DNA of 64,000 nt, taken from the NCBI RefSeq assembly GCF_051106095.1, contig NC_135789.1:22129764-22193763 (forward strand), written 5' to 3'. Shown here one piece after another: positions 22,976 through 34,619 of this stretch (position 1 is the stretch's first letter; every line of letters begins with the position of its first letter). The DNA is from Pogona vitticeps (Eukaryota > Chordata > Lepidosauria > Squamata > Agamidae). A model generated the notes under the pieces. It saw only the letters and a program-made list of their open reading frames with translations, was not told the origin of the DNA and ran no database searches. The translations under genes and the position numbers were made by a program.

Positions 22976-25680
22976 ATTATACTTTGCAGAATCCCTCAGC
23001 TCACACTGCTCCTGTGGGACTGTAGAGTTCTGGTCTTAAAGAGTTCCAAGTTTCAGGTTTTTTGTTTGTATGTTAGAAATTTAGATGGTAGCATCTGGTG
23101 GCCCTGTTAGAACATCATGATAAACCATGGTTTATTATGATGTGCATGAACTGCCCTGGGCTCATGTACTGCCCCCCCTTATCCTCCTAGCCTGAAACTA
23201 AAAGACGGGTTCCTTGACTTTTGGTTTCCCTTAAGCACAGCTTTTCCCCCCGAGTTGGATGATTGTAGTTTACATGGTTTGATTAAATAAATTATGGTTT
23301 GATTAAATAAATTATCTTCAGAACTCATTGGTTGTTTTTTTTTCATCCTTTCTATAAATTATTGTTAGCATTTTAACTGAATTGTTCTAAAGTGCCTTAA
23401 TGTTAATTGTTTTGGTACTATGAAGAATTTGATTGTACAGTATTTTAATATTTTTTACTTACTGCTTCATAGTGATAAGGTGTTTTTTTTTTAACCACGT
23501 TGAAAACTACCTCGGAACCCAGTTTGGGGAGAAAGAATGCATGTGAAGCAAAGAAAGAGCGGGGTTGAAGTTGACGTTTTGAAACTGACCATAATTTTAG
23601 CTATGGTGTATCGTGACACACAAATGGAACCATGTTTAGAGTAGGGCTTGGGCTGACATTAATTTCTTCAGTACAATTTTTTTCTTTAATACTGTAGATC
23701 ACAATTATTCTGCAGGGTCATTATGTTAACAGCTGCTGTGGCAAATTCTTCACTTAGCAGCCAATTTTCTGATGGTAAGCCTCGTGCTGAATTAATTAGG
23801 CTGGTTGTTGAACAGTAGACACAGACTTGTCTGGGGGTCGGGGGGGAAGCCTAAATCCTCACTAGCTTAGTAGAACCCACCAGATCTTTGTGCTTTGCTG
23901 GCACTACCTCCCAGACTCCGGGGTTCACCCAGCACCACAATCAGGCAGCAGAAGCTCCCACTGTGTTGAGTTTTCGCCTAGTTCTTCATTGGCACTCTTT
24001 ATACTGTGACTTCTCTATTTACTATTGGTTCAACTCTCAACACCCGCAACAACATCAAATACATACCATATAATTCAACATACTATACATGATTCTGATA
24101 TCTGGCATATTTACGAAATTTATGGAGCTTACTCCCTGTAGGTGGTACTTTCTGCACATACCGCCAAAATAGAAATGCATTTGTTTGGGAGAATTAGAAT
24201 TTCCAGATATACTAGTTGTTTCTCTGAGAACATTGCTACTCGTAACTAGCAGCCATGTGAGAGAACCTCCTGCATAGCACAACCAGCAAGGGAACCACCA
24301 GCGCACACTTCAAAGGAGTATATATTTCCCTGAACAAAGGCATTTTTCTGAAAGGAATAAACTACCCCCTCTGGTTTTCTTCCCCTCGTTCATTAGAACT
24401 AATTACTAAAGATCCTTATTTCCCTTTAACAGCTGTGAGATAATTGAACCGCCTCATTTCATCAGCTTCTGAGGGAGGAAAGGAACTGATTGCAATTTCT
24501 GCTGAATGAGGTAAAATGGCCACTTAAGATCAACTGTTTTCATTATCTCCAGTGCAACACCATCTTAGTCACCTCAAACATCAGCCCTGCCCATCCCAAC
24601 GTTTCATTGCTTTCCCTCAATTAAACGGCAAAGCGCTTCTGCTCGGGTTTCAAGGTCACCAAACTCCTTGCACTCTTTCACACGCCCACACATTTGGTAT
24701 TCAAAGCACAAGTATTTTTCTCAAGGATTCGGCGCCTTCAATGTTCCATCCGAACGCCCCCTCTAATCACCTGTTTGTTTCTCAGCTTCATCCTAAAGAG
24801 GATGATCCCAGGCTGCCAGGATCTCCCAACCTCCTGGAAGGAGAGGATCACAAAGAGCAAAAATGTTAAAGGATTTTAAACAGAATTGGCCCATTCTTTG
24901 GCTTGTTCTGCCCAGGCAAAGCTCTCTTCCCACAAGGCTTGCCCACCATGGTTGAGTCTTGACCCTTTTTCAAGGGAGTCTAGAGAAATTCCAGTGTGAA
25001 AGACAACATGTGAATAGCCCCATGTAAACCTTTTGGAGTTGACCGTGTTTCCTACTGGGTCTCAGATTTATTACCCTTAACTATTTCAAGCGTTTATATA
25101 CCCCTTTACAATATTTATCCCAAGACAGTTTAGAGTGTGGCTTAAAACCAAGTCCGTTATAATCCAATCAATGACTACCTGCACTGCCTCAACTCCTGAA
25201 CAAACTGGATCCAGATACAGGGTGTGTCTACACTACAGTAAGACAAGCTGGGTATCACTTTAAAACTGCCCAGGCTCAAATCCTAAAGACTCTCAGAATC
25301 TATCGTTTGGGGAAGTATTTCAAATTCTGTTGGGTGCTCGAGTGCCCTCCTAAGAAGCTACAGCACAGAATTTTCCATCCCTCTGCACCCAAAAGATTCA
25401 ACAGAATGGAGTTAAAAGTGGTGTCAAATTCATGGTACACATATACTAGTAAGAAAATCAGTGTCCCTCCAGATACTCAACTTTTAATACCCATTACTGT
25501 ATTCCAGACAACATCCGCAGTGGCAAAGCAGAGCTGCATCAATCAGCATCTGGACAGGTCTAGTTTTTCCTGCCCGGCTTCAGCCCTTTCGAAAACCATG
25601 AGAATTAAGACAGTTGTGGGTAATTAATTGTTCCCACTTACTGTATTTCAGAAGAGACAAAAGTGACTGACTCAGTTCTA
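22976..25680. other. Intergenic, no gene recognised
   Basis: Contains a 30-bp palindrome at 23113-23142 centred on AACCATGGTT, and a direct duplication of about 20 bp near 23277-23315 (GGTTTGATTAAATAAATTAT). No exon was supported. Confidence 0.45.
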
Positions 25681-25684
25681 GCCC

Positions 25685-25826
25685 AGTAGTTCTCAAAACT
25701 GGGGCCCCCAGATGTTATTGACGAAAACTCCCAGAAGCCTTTACCGCTAGCGGTGCTGGCCATGATTTTTGGGAGCTGCAGTCCAAGAACGTCTGGGGAC
25801 CCGAAGTTGGGAACCACAGGTCCTGA
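25685..25826. repeat. hAT-like short DNA element
   Basis: Inverted ends CAGTAGTTCTCAAAACTGGGG and GAAGTTGGGAACCACA, with internal AACTCCCAGAAGCC and GGGAGCTGCAGTCC. Same family as the complete copy at 39930-40065. Confidence 0.6.
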
Positions 25827-26815
25827 ACCAAATCCATTAACCTGAAGGAAACATAACCTCAGAAAGCTGCATGTTCTTATACAACCATATAGGCAACGCA
25901 CGCCAAACATCACTGATGCTTTCACAGAATTTGCAAAATCATAATTTTGGTGTAACAGAAAAATGGACTTGGAGCAAAGACAGCTCATGAAAGGAGCTGG
26001 GGGAGGGAACTGACTCTCAAATTTCAGAGGTGCCCCATTCAGTCACACCACTCCACGCTCTGTAACCTTTCGCCTGACTCCAAGGGGAGTGAACAGCTTA
26101 AGAGACACCATCAGTTTTTAAAAACACCACAGAAGTTATTTAGAAGGATTTAATAACTGGCAGTAGAGGCAAATTTCACAAATAATGCATATTGAGAGGA
26201 GCTACTAGAGATAAACGCAAACATGACACACTTTACTAATTATACTTCAATTAGTGTATTGTGCAGGCAACCAAGCATGAAAAAAAGGAGACCATGAGGT
26301 ATAGCCACTAGGCACATCTTGCCACTAAACAAATTATTAATTTAGAATATTTTGGCAACAAAATTAAGTGCAGCGTTTCCATTTAGAATTGCCTATTCTG
26401 CATTCAAAAATTACTTTCCCATTTTGCAAGGGCAGTTCCCAGAGATCATAAACTATTCACATGCCATGCCATTATCCACATCGGCATAAGAGGCACAGAA
26501 ATTCATGTGAAATAAGACCCGGTGGACAGGCTAAGAGTCTGAGAGACAGCCCTGGTAATATGTATGGGGCACTTTTGACCCCATGAAATGTTTACACAAA
26601 TGATCAGTGTCACATCTGTTCAAGCCCAAACAGTAGGATTTTGGAGAGGCAAATGCTCTGAGAAAAATGGGCTCTGGACTACCTCCAGATCTGCCCACAT
26701 AATGGCCATAGTCACCCGGTACAGCAAACTACAAGGGACGGGATATCTTGGATTACAAACACTACAATTCACCATTTCAGGAGTTCCACTTACTCTGTAG
26801 GCAACTTACAAACCC
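25827..26815. other. Intergenic, nothing recognised
   Basis: No supported gene or repeat. Confidence 0.4.
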
Positions 26816-26990
26816 CTCAGTGTAGCTCGTCTGGGAGAGAAGCCTAAACAGGAAGGCATTGAGGCTGAGCTCTCTCCAAGCTTCCTGCTGAGAAAGAAAG
26901 CTCCCAGCAAGCACTGGGGCAGGAGCAGGAAGCTTGGACAGAGCTTGGCTTAGTTAAACCTGAAAGCTTTCCAACTTAGACCTTCTTCCC
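26816..26990. repeat. Foldback repeat, copy 1
   Basis: Shares flanks with the copy at 29519-29710 (CAGTGTAGCTC, AAACAGGAAGGC). Its 62-bp centre (26876-26937), bounded by AGCTTCCTG/CAGGAAGCT, runs in the opposite orientation relative to copy 2. Unclassified. Confidence 0.6.
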
Positions 26991-27925
26991 AGCTGTATCA
27001 CATTGAGGTGTCTGCAAGGTGCAACTCCCAGAATGTAGGATTAGGATATTTGCAGTCAAGAAAACCCAGTCCCTACAAACCACATTGTGGTCTGCTGAAC
27101 TGTGGGTGGTGTCCAAACCAAACACTGCAAACAAACCATGGTTAATTTTAAGCTAGCTGCAAATGAGTTAGAAGCCATGGTTTATTGTTGTCTTAGGAAG
27201 TCTGACTTATTTATACCATGCCAAGTTGTAACATCCAAACATCCAGCTGCCTGCCTTGAAACAGGACCTGACAAAGAAAGGCAGAGGAGAAATAAACCAG
27301 AAAGTGACCGGAAGTGAAGGAAAGAAACCGCTGAGGGTCTGATCACCCGAAGCACACAATTCATGGCAAAAACAAGCAATCATGACTACCATAAACCATG
27401 GCCCACCCAGGTCAAAGCACTTCCTGTCTCATATAATGACATCACACATCTGTATGCTGATGGGTCTTTGAACATAAGATTTGTGTTGATTTGTACATCT
27501 TGTACAGTATAACACAATGCACTACGGCCCTCTCCCGCTAGACACTGCACCTTTTCTAGATCCATTATTTTGTTAGCACATATGTTTTCCAGTTAAGAGT
27601 TTTACGTGTATAGAATTTTAAGTATAACACACTTCAAGCACAGTGCCATAACTAAACAGACTTTAGCCACGTAGAATACAGTACTACAGTTGAAGTCCTG
27701 TTGCATAGCATCAGTAAACCCATTAACTTTCAGTCCATTCCTAGCCAGCAAACAGAAACTCCCTGTCACAAATCTCAGAAAGAGGCCACACACAGGTCTA
27801 TGTATTCCTCCTTTAAACTATTTCTCTCTTTTTAAACTGCTCTTTTTTGTTTAAGGGCTTTCTCCAGCCCTCCTAAGGCTACATAAGAATTCAAAAAGAT
27901 ATGGAAACTTCTCATCCAGGAACTA
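26991..27925. other. Intergenic, nothing firmly recognised
   Basis: The AACCATGG motif recurs near 27137, 27176 and 27394, as at 23113-23142, suggesting a decayed inverted-repeat element. No gene. Confidence 0.4.
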
Positions 27926-28060
27926 CAGTAGGACCCCTGTTTTTGTGGGGGATCGGCTCCAAGCCCACCACGGATGCTGAAAAATGTGGATTACAACAAA
28001 CACTACAGTATTTTAATAGCCAATGTAATACATAGTGTGGTCTCTCGCTCCCTCTAGTGG
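27926..28060 (+). repeat. Tigger-like element fragment (TIR family 3)
   Basis: Starts after TA with CAGTAGGACCCCTG, then GGGGGATCGGCTCCAAGCCC and CCACGGATGCTGAAAA. Opposite-end fragments occur at 1755-1818, 31670-31730 and 45530-45589, each running toward CCCTACTG and TA. Confidence 0.6.
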
Positions 28061-28456
28061 CCAGTTCCGGTGACATCACCTTTAGAAATATATATTTCTA
28101 GGATTTTTCTTTTCAGATTTTCAATATTTTCAGACATTACCAAGGACATATGAAACAAAAAAGCAAACAAACAGGAAATTAAATTAGAAAACATCAAGCA
28201 ACCACCTAAAAATAGATAGAGGGAGGGATATTTTGGCTCAAATGTCAATCCCATTCCCCCACCGTTGTTCCAGAAATACTCATATAAAAGGTCACCAGGT
28301 GGCTGCATTTCACAGCTTTCCACAGAATATGTCCATGTACATGAAATTTTAAAACACTTTCTGGGCCACCACACTTTTAAATTAGTTTCCAGTAAGAGCT
28401 CTTGTAAAATCAGACCTCTTTTCCAAACCCTATTATCCCACTCCTCAAAAGAAATA

Positions 28457-29415
28457 CAGTGGTGCCTCGCTTAACGAGTGCCTCGTTTAGCGATGAATTC
28501 GCATAACGATGTGTTTTTTTAGAAAATAATATGCAAGTATAACAATGTTTCCTATGGGTGATTTTCGCTTAGCGAAGTTTGGGACCATGCTTCGCATAAC
28601 GAATGCGATTTTAGGTCCCCTGCTTCACTTAACGATGTTTATTTTTTCAATTTAAAAAGTGTCTTAGAAGGGTCAAAAACGGTTCTAAATGCTTGGATTC
28701 GTTAGAGGACCCGCTAAGTCGTGTGCAAACCTGATTTGGCTTTGATCTGACTTTTTGTTAATTTATGGTGAATTTTTTTTTTTGGCCCATAGGAACCAAT
28801 GGAGCTGTCAAAATCTGACAGCTCCATTGGTTCCTATGGGCCGAAAAAAAATTCACCATAAATTAACGAAAAGTCAGATCAAAGCCAAATCAGGTTTGCA
28901 CCATTTAGGGGGTCCTCTAATGAATCCAAGCATTTAGAACAGTTGCTGAGTCTTCGTTAATTTTTTGTGAATTTTTTCTTCCCCCATAGGAACCAATGGA
29001 GCTGTCAGATTTTGACAGCTGTCAAAAGTTGGGGGGAAAAAATTCGCCATAAATTAACGAAAAGTCAGATCAAAGCCAAATTAACTTTTGCATCCATTTT
29101 AGAGGGTGCAGAAGCTAATCCAAACATTTAAAACCATTTTTGACCCTTTTATGACACACTTAAATTTGCAAAAATTGACTTCGCAAAGCCATTGAAATGC
29201 AGAGTCAGCTTCAATACATTCCAATGGAGGAAACATTGTATCGTTTAACGATGTTTCCTATGGGTTTTTTCGCTTAAGGACAGCAATCCGTGCCTATTGG
29301 AATGGATTAACCGGTTTCCAATGCATTCCTATGGGAAATGGTGTTTCACATAACGATGTTTCACATAACGTTTTTTTTTTGCAACCAATTAAAATAGTTA
29401 TGCGAGGCACCACTG
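28457..29415. repeat. Tigger-like DNA element with long internal hairpin
   Basis: Ends CAGTGGTGCCTCGCTTAACG and GCGAGGCACCACTG with TA on both sides. The 959-bp interior has a near-symmetric palindrome at 28682-28940 (about 127-bp arms, loop AAATC near 28811) plus a third partial unit to about 29150. It lies 0.7-1.65 kb past the ORAI2 stop. The minus strand carries AATAAA at 28643-28638, the first such signal after that stop. Confidence 0.88.
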
Positions 29416-30110
29416 TATATTGATTTGTTCTGTCAAGTAGGCAAGCATGGGATTTTCTGATTCTCTGGACCACAACTTCCTTAATTCTTCATTCTGAGAG
29501 TTCTGACAAGATGAATACCTCAGTGTGGCTCACCAGAGAGAAAAGGCTTAAACAGGAAGGCTTTGAGGCCGAGCTAGGCCTAGCTCCACCCAAACTTCCT
29601 GTTCCTGCCCCAGTGCTAGCTGGGAGCTTCCTTTCTGAACAGGAAGCTAGGACAGAGCTAGGCCTATGCTAAGCCATGAAGCCTTTCTAGCTAGGCCTCT
29701 GCTCCCGGCAAGCCGCATTTAGGTTTTTAGGTGCGAGTCTGTCAGGTGAAACATGAAGAGTTATGGGACTTGTAGACCAAAAGAAACTATCCCAAAATCC
29801 CACACCTAAAAGTAGATGCCCATTAAAATTAATGGCAAAACCTTCCACCCCAGTCCAATCTATTCAAAAACTTGGGAATAGGAAGAATAAAGTTTATCTT
29901 CAAACGGCTGCATGGATGTAGCAAAAGGGCTCTGTTTTAACAACATGGCAGTGTTGTCCACAGTAACAAAGGACTAGAGACCCGACTGTCCAAGTTTTGA
30001 CGCAAAGCCAGGAGTATAAGAATTAGTTGAGAACAAGAGGCCTCTTTCCTGTTCAGTGCTGTTTTGAGAATCCTCAGCTGTGCGCAGGGGTGCAACGAGA
30101 CGCCCGTCCA
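28638..30110 (-). other. ORAI2: Probable ORAI2 3' UTR
   Basis: Minus-strand reading from the ORAI2 stop meets no AATAAA or ATTAAA until 28643-28638, inside the Tigger-like element. If that signal is used, the UTR is about 1.5 kb and contains the foldback repeat and the long hairpin. This rests on reading alone; an unusual hexamer could end the transcript earlier. Confidence 0.4.
29519..29712. repeat. Foldback repeat, copy 2
   Basis: Same flanks and order as copy 1 at 26816-26990, but the 62-bp centre (29590-29651) matches copy 1 only after reverse-complementing (about 87% by eye). In the probable ORAI2 3' UTR. Confidence 0.6.
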
Positions 30111-30656
30111 TCACACCACTTGTAATCCTCGGTCGTGCCCATCCAGCTGGACTTTCAGTTTGTGGAGTTCCTCAATCTCCCGGTTATGGCGCTCCGTTTT
30201 GTGTCGGACCAGAGAGCGGTAGAAATGGATGGTGAAGACGACGAAAATGATCCCCACGGGCACCATGATGATGGTGGAGATGAGGGCTGCCTGCCAGCCT
30301 GTATGCTGGCCGGTCGTCACGGGCCCCTTAGCCTCGTTCTTCTGGACGGCGTCCACCGGCAGGAATTTGATCCAACAGAGAAGAACCACCTCGGCGAGGA
30401 ACAGCAGGATGCCCAGGACGGTGGAGAAGCCCCATGCCAGCTCGATGTATGGGTGCATGCGCTCGTGGGGCGACTCGCTGATGGAGTTCAGGTTGTGGAT
30501 GTTACTCACAGCTTCCACGTTGGGCAGGATGCACGTGCTGATCAGGAGGGCGAAGAGGTGGACGGCCACTAAAATGGTGGTGCAGGCGCTGAAGGCGATG
30601 AGAAGGAAGGGCGGATACTGGTACTCCATCTCGAGCTGGACTTCGACCATCGCCAC
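30111..30656 (-). CDS. ORAI2: ORAI2 coding exon 2
   Basis: 181 codons plus TGA, residues 77-257. Acceptor TTGCTTTACAG, then GTGGCGATGGTCGAAG. Covers the end of TM1 (from the selectivity filter), TM2-TM4 and the coiled coil. Confidence 0.97.
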   Translation of the reverse strand: MAMVEVQLEMEYQYPPFLLIAFSACTTILVAVHLFALLISTCILPNVEAVSNIHNLNSISESPHERMHPYIELAWGFSTVLGILLFLAEVVLLCWIKFLPVDAVQKNEAKGPVTTGQHTGWQAALISTIIMVPVGIIFVVFTIHFYRSLVRHKTERHNREIEELHKLKVQLDGHDRGLQVV

Positions 30657-33600
30657 CTGTAAAGCAACGTCAAGCAAGAGGTCAGTGTCATCCCCCATCT
30701 GGCGTCCTGACTTTCAGTCCAAACCCAGAACCACTTTCTGAACGGGGCAAAATGGAGCCCAGAAATACATCCTGTTGTTATGTGTAGTCAAATCGCCTTT
30801 GACTTATGCCAGGGCGTCTTTCCCCTAATGCTCTCTGCTCAACCCACCAGATCTTTCCAGGCTAGGCTTCACCCTAAGGGAGGCTCCAATGTCTTCTGCA
30901 GAAGACAGAGCCTTCCTGGTGGTGACCCCAACCTTATGGAATATCAGCTCCCAGAGGACCTACAGCTGCTTCCCTCCCTGTTGTGGTTTTGAGGAGACAA
31001 TTCAAAACATTCCTTTTCAGAGGAAACTTTCATTCCGACCCTGGTGGAGAGACCGTCCACCTCCTGCCCTGCCATCACTGGATAATGGCACCATCTGGTT
31101 TTTATGTTCTTAAGAGTTTTAAACCTTCTGCATATTTTTCATGTCATCTACGTCCAAACATGTTGCCGAACTTTTCAGAATAACTTTTCTGCACTAATGG
31201 GGTGGTATATAAATTAAAGAAATAAAATAAAGGAATGAAGGGTGACCCCATGAATGAGCAATCTTCAGCATGTCCCATTCTCAACAGCCCCCTTCAGCTC
31301 TTGCAAACTGGAACTTGTGGCTTCCATTAGGAAGTCAGTCTGTCTCATATTTGGACTTCTTTTCCTGCTGCATTTTACCTTTCCCAGCATAATGAACTTT
31401 TCCGGAGAATCCTGCCTTCTCGTGATGTGCCCAAAACAGGGCAACCTCACACCCACTGTAAAATGAAAGACATCGTCTACCCTCCTGAAAACTCTGAAGT
31501 GAGACCTGCCACTGCAGCCTAGATGAGCAACCACTCACATCCTGCTTACATCTAAACAGGGAATTCACGACAATGATTCGGCAATGGCTTCTGGCTCAGA
31601 TGGCACTGACAAAAGGACCAGAGGAATTCACAGAAGATGTCAGTTAACAGATTCACTTAGGAACCCCAATGTCAGGCAGCGGATAAGTGAAACCACGGAT
31701 GCTGGTCCCGCAGATATGGAAGCCCTACTGTACTGTTTTCTCCACATAGGGATTTTCCCCCCAAATAGCAAGTAGACCTGAGTAGAGAACGCATTTTTTC
31801 AACACAGCATTCCATACCTCCTCTGTTGCAACCTCCGACTGCATGAAGCCAAGTCAGCATCCTGTCTGAGCTGCGCATGCAGTCTAGAACATTCCCCAGA
31901 AATGTCTGTGTCGTACGGATGCTACAAAGGGGTCTGGCAGATAAACCAGCGCTGAACAGACTCCCTGAAAGGGGAAGGTCTGCACTCAAGCCTCCATGGC
32001 TATGTGGGATGGGAAAATCAAAAGACCACCCAGGGTCAGCCTTCGGAGGCCCAGAGGGTGTGATCATGGCATTTTCTAAGTTGGCTAATCATACAATGCG
32101 TACGTTAGCAGCCATCTGCTTACACACTGTCTCCTGGGAAAAGAAAGAGTAAACCCATCCTAGTTTATGTCAGCACCCACCAAGTAACTCTCAGCCCACC
32201 TCTCATTTCCACAGCTTAAGGCAAGGAAGTCTCTAAACTGCGGATTTTCTAACCAACACAGATTATGGGAGACAATCCCTCTTTGTCCAAAGAAAGATTG
32301 ATATTTTGTGATCTTAGTGGCATCTCATAGAAAGCATCTTCCCCTGCCAGTTTTTCTTTTCACCACTTCCTGAAACGCCGAGGCGGGTCGTCTTGAAAGA
32401 GTCGACAAACTTCAGGCCGAAGCGATCGTGATCTATGCTTGGGCCACAAGACTCAGGAAAAGGGAAGGTCTGACCAATCTAAGTAACATATTTTAAAGAA
32501 AAAGGCCTCAAAACAATACTAGCCTCATCGCTGACCACCGAGTCCAAAGATGGACAAGTGTCATCTGGGATTCGCCATCCATTTCACCAGCATCTTCAGG
32601 TGCTATCTCTGACCAGTAGTCAAAGAAAAGAGTCTATGAATGGGGGTGGATTGGATTGGATCAATTATTTTTTTTAAAATAAAAATTGCACTGATTTAAA
32701 TCAGGATTTATTTTTTAAATATGTTTTTAATTTTTTTAAAAAAAACAGTTTCTTGATTTAAATAGTCAAAAATTTCCAATTAAAAAATGAAATTATGGTT
32801 TATGAGTTATAAATCCACAGAACCAATTTGTGCTTTGTAGACCAGAAAGCTGTTGCATTGGACAAGTGTGCCACGGGACTGAGCTGTGCTTATTATGCTT
32901 GCGGTCAATGTCTGTACTGTGAAACACTATGTCTGGCCCCTCTCACTCCATCCTTGGTCCCGCCCTATGCGCCTTTGGCCCCTTCTACTGCTGGAATCCC
33001 ATTCCAAAACCTGGAATTTAGCCAAGAAGTTCCCAGCCCCTCCTAAGGAGTACAGTGGTGCCTCGCATAGCGAGGTTAATCCGTTCCGGATTAACCTTCG
33101 CTATAGCGAAACATCGCTGAACGGATAAAAAAAAAACCCACTGGAACGCATTAAACATCGTTTAATGCGCTCCAAATGGGCCAAAAACTCACCGTTCAGC
33201 GATGCTTCCTATGGCCGGCAGCCATTTTCGCGCCCTCGTTAAGCGAGGGGAGGGCGCGAAAACACTGCGCGTGGCCATTTCGGGGCTTCCGGCGGCCATT
33301 TTGTCCGCCGAACAGCTGATCGTCGGGGCTTCGTTTTGCGAAGATCGGTAAGCGAAACGCTTGCCGATCTTCGCAAAGCGAGTTTCGCCCTATCTAAACA
33401 ACGTTGAGCGATCGCATTAGTGATCCCAAAAAAGGGATCGCTATGCGATTTCGTCGTTGTACGGTGCGCTCGTTAAGCGAGGCACCACTGTATTGTTTTA
33501 CCTATTATTTTAATGTTCATAAAGTGCTTTGAAATAGTTGCTCGTTGTGGGTTTTTCGGGCTCTTTGGTCGTGTTCTGAAGGTTGTTTTTCCTAACGTTT

Positions 33601-34025
33601 CGCCCATCTCTATGGCTGGCATCTTCAGAGGACTGAAGTAGCACTCTGTGCTCTGGTGCAGTTTGTTTGGGAGTTGAGTATTTATAGCTGTTGGATCAGC
33701 TTTTGTCCTTTTCAGGAGTTGGGTGATTATGATGATCAGTGTGTTTTTGTTGTGGGTGTATTGTTGTGATAAAGAGGAGAGATAGTGGGGAAAGGGGAAG
33801 GTCTACACTCAAGCAGACCTTATCACAACAATACTTAGACTTATCACAACAATACACCCACTTACCACTTATCACAACAATACTGGAGCTGCAGGCAGAG
33901 ACAGACCCAGGGCCCGACTTGCCCGCTGGGCCGGGCAGAGAAGCAGAACAGGCAGGCTTCACTTCATTTTACATGTGCAGCTGTCCTGGGGAAAGGAGCA
34001 GCCCGCAGTCTTGTCCCCCCCAAAA

Positions 34026-34065
<40 letters not shown>

Positions 34066-34619
34066 CGGCTGATGCATGAATTAGCTTCTCCATACAGATA
34101 ACAAATTTTAGGGCATTAATCGAATCACTGCCCCCCTTAGAGTAAACGCACTGAACCAATCTGATTCAAAGGAGCGCTGACTTAATAAATGGATTTAACA
34201 GGTCTACTCTAGTTCTAACAATCTGATTTAGCCTTCGCTTTTGTCCAGGTTTCAAGCCGATTCTGATCCTTGGCCTAAATCTCTGGATCTTAGAAACAAG
34301 CTACAGGTTGGCCTTCTTCTCCCCCCCCCCCCGAGAGAAACAGCGAATGAATTGCAAGAGATTTTGCACCCGTGGCACTATAAAACCATACCATGGCAAA
34401 TCCGGAGAGCAGCGCCGACGTCCGGCTGGAAGCTTTCAATTTGGCTCGGCTGAGATACAGTTTCCGCCATGAAAGGGCCTGGACGGAATGATGGTTGGAG
34501 GTCACGAGTTCAAGATAACTGCGGCGGACCCAGTCCCGGTAGTCCATGCCCTTGGTGGCGGGCTCGGAGCGGCAGGCAGAGGCAGGAGGATTGGCCGGGA
34601 CATTTAACTCAGTACTCAT
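30111..34619 (-). CDS. ORAI2: ORAI2, store-operated calcium channel subunit (2 coding exons)
   Basis: Coding exons 34392-34619 and 30111-30656 join in phase 0 to give 257 aa (human 254). ORAI2 forms plasma-membrane Ca2+ release-activated channels gated by STIM proteins. Exon 1 gives [20 protein letters not shown] and the pore-lining [20 protein letters not shown]; exon 2 starts VAMVEVQLE with selectivity-filter Glu E81. TM2 is near 94-117 and TM3 near 148-172 with E165. TM4 is near 198-219 with P209. The C-terminal STIM-binding coiled coil is 224-248 ([12 protein letters not shown]). The loop 178-194 diverges from mammals ([14 protein letters not shown]); ORAI1's long Pro/Arg-rich N terminus is absent, which supports ORAI2. 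Start: the first ATG after the acceptor CTCTATAG. All key residues intact. Confidence 0.97.
30785..31240 (+). repeat. L2-like LINE 3' fragment
   Basis: Encodes [15 protein letters not shown] in one frame, a decayed match to the L2 C terminus, then a tail ending GGTGGTATATAAATTAAAG and AATAAAATAAAG. In the ORAI2 coding intron. Confidence 0.65.
31250..31530 (-). repeat. BovB (RTE) LINE fragment
   Basis: The minus strand encodes [12 protein letters not shown]...GKVKCSRK and [18 protein letters not shown], decayed forms of the BovB ORF2 C terminus (GH..RREDSLEKTIMLGKVEGSRRRG). Confidence 0.75.
31531..32635. other. ORAI2 intron, mostly unrecognised
   Basis: Holds a family 3 Tigger-like end at 31670-31730 (GCGGATAAGTGAAACCACGG to GCCCTACTG, TA). 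No exon was recognised. Confidence 0.45.
32640..32810. repeat. AT-rich repeat with GATTTAAATC palindromes
   Basis: Contains GATTTAAATCAGGATTTA and TTGATTTAAATAGTC; shares this motif and AGTCAAAAATTTCC with 49490-49690. Unclassified. Confidence 0.45.
33053..33490. repeat. Tigger-like short DNA element (TIR family 1)
   Basis: Ends CAGTGGTGCCTCGCATAGCG and TTAAGCGAGGCACCACTG with TA on both sides; internal CCATTTTGTCCGCCGAACAG and paired CGAAGATCGG/CCGATCTTCG. GC-rich relative to its surroundings. Confidence 0.88.
33541..33780 (-). repeat. Penelope-like element 3' part
   Basis: The minus strand reads HPTPEKDKS, then an A/T stretch, TCTGAAGATGCCAGCCATAG and the tail GAAAAACCCACAAC, parallel to the copy at 11569-12033. 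It runs into a short inverted and direct repeat cluster at 33752-33883. Confidence 0.65.
34019..34064. repeat. (GA)n microsatellite
   Basis: About 17 GA units after an A-rich start. Confidence 0.9.
34392..34619 (-). CDS. ORAI2: ORAI2 coding exon 1
   Basis: 76 codons, phase 0 at the donor (GCCATG then GTATGG). Only 13 nt of leader lie between the acceptor and ATG, so at least one untranslated exon lies upstream. Confidence 0.95.

Noticed and set aside
30135-30741. Plus-strand open frames of 145 and 170 codons
   Set aside because: Shadows antisense to ORAI2 exon 2, whose minus-strand reading is an unmistakable conserved protein.
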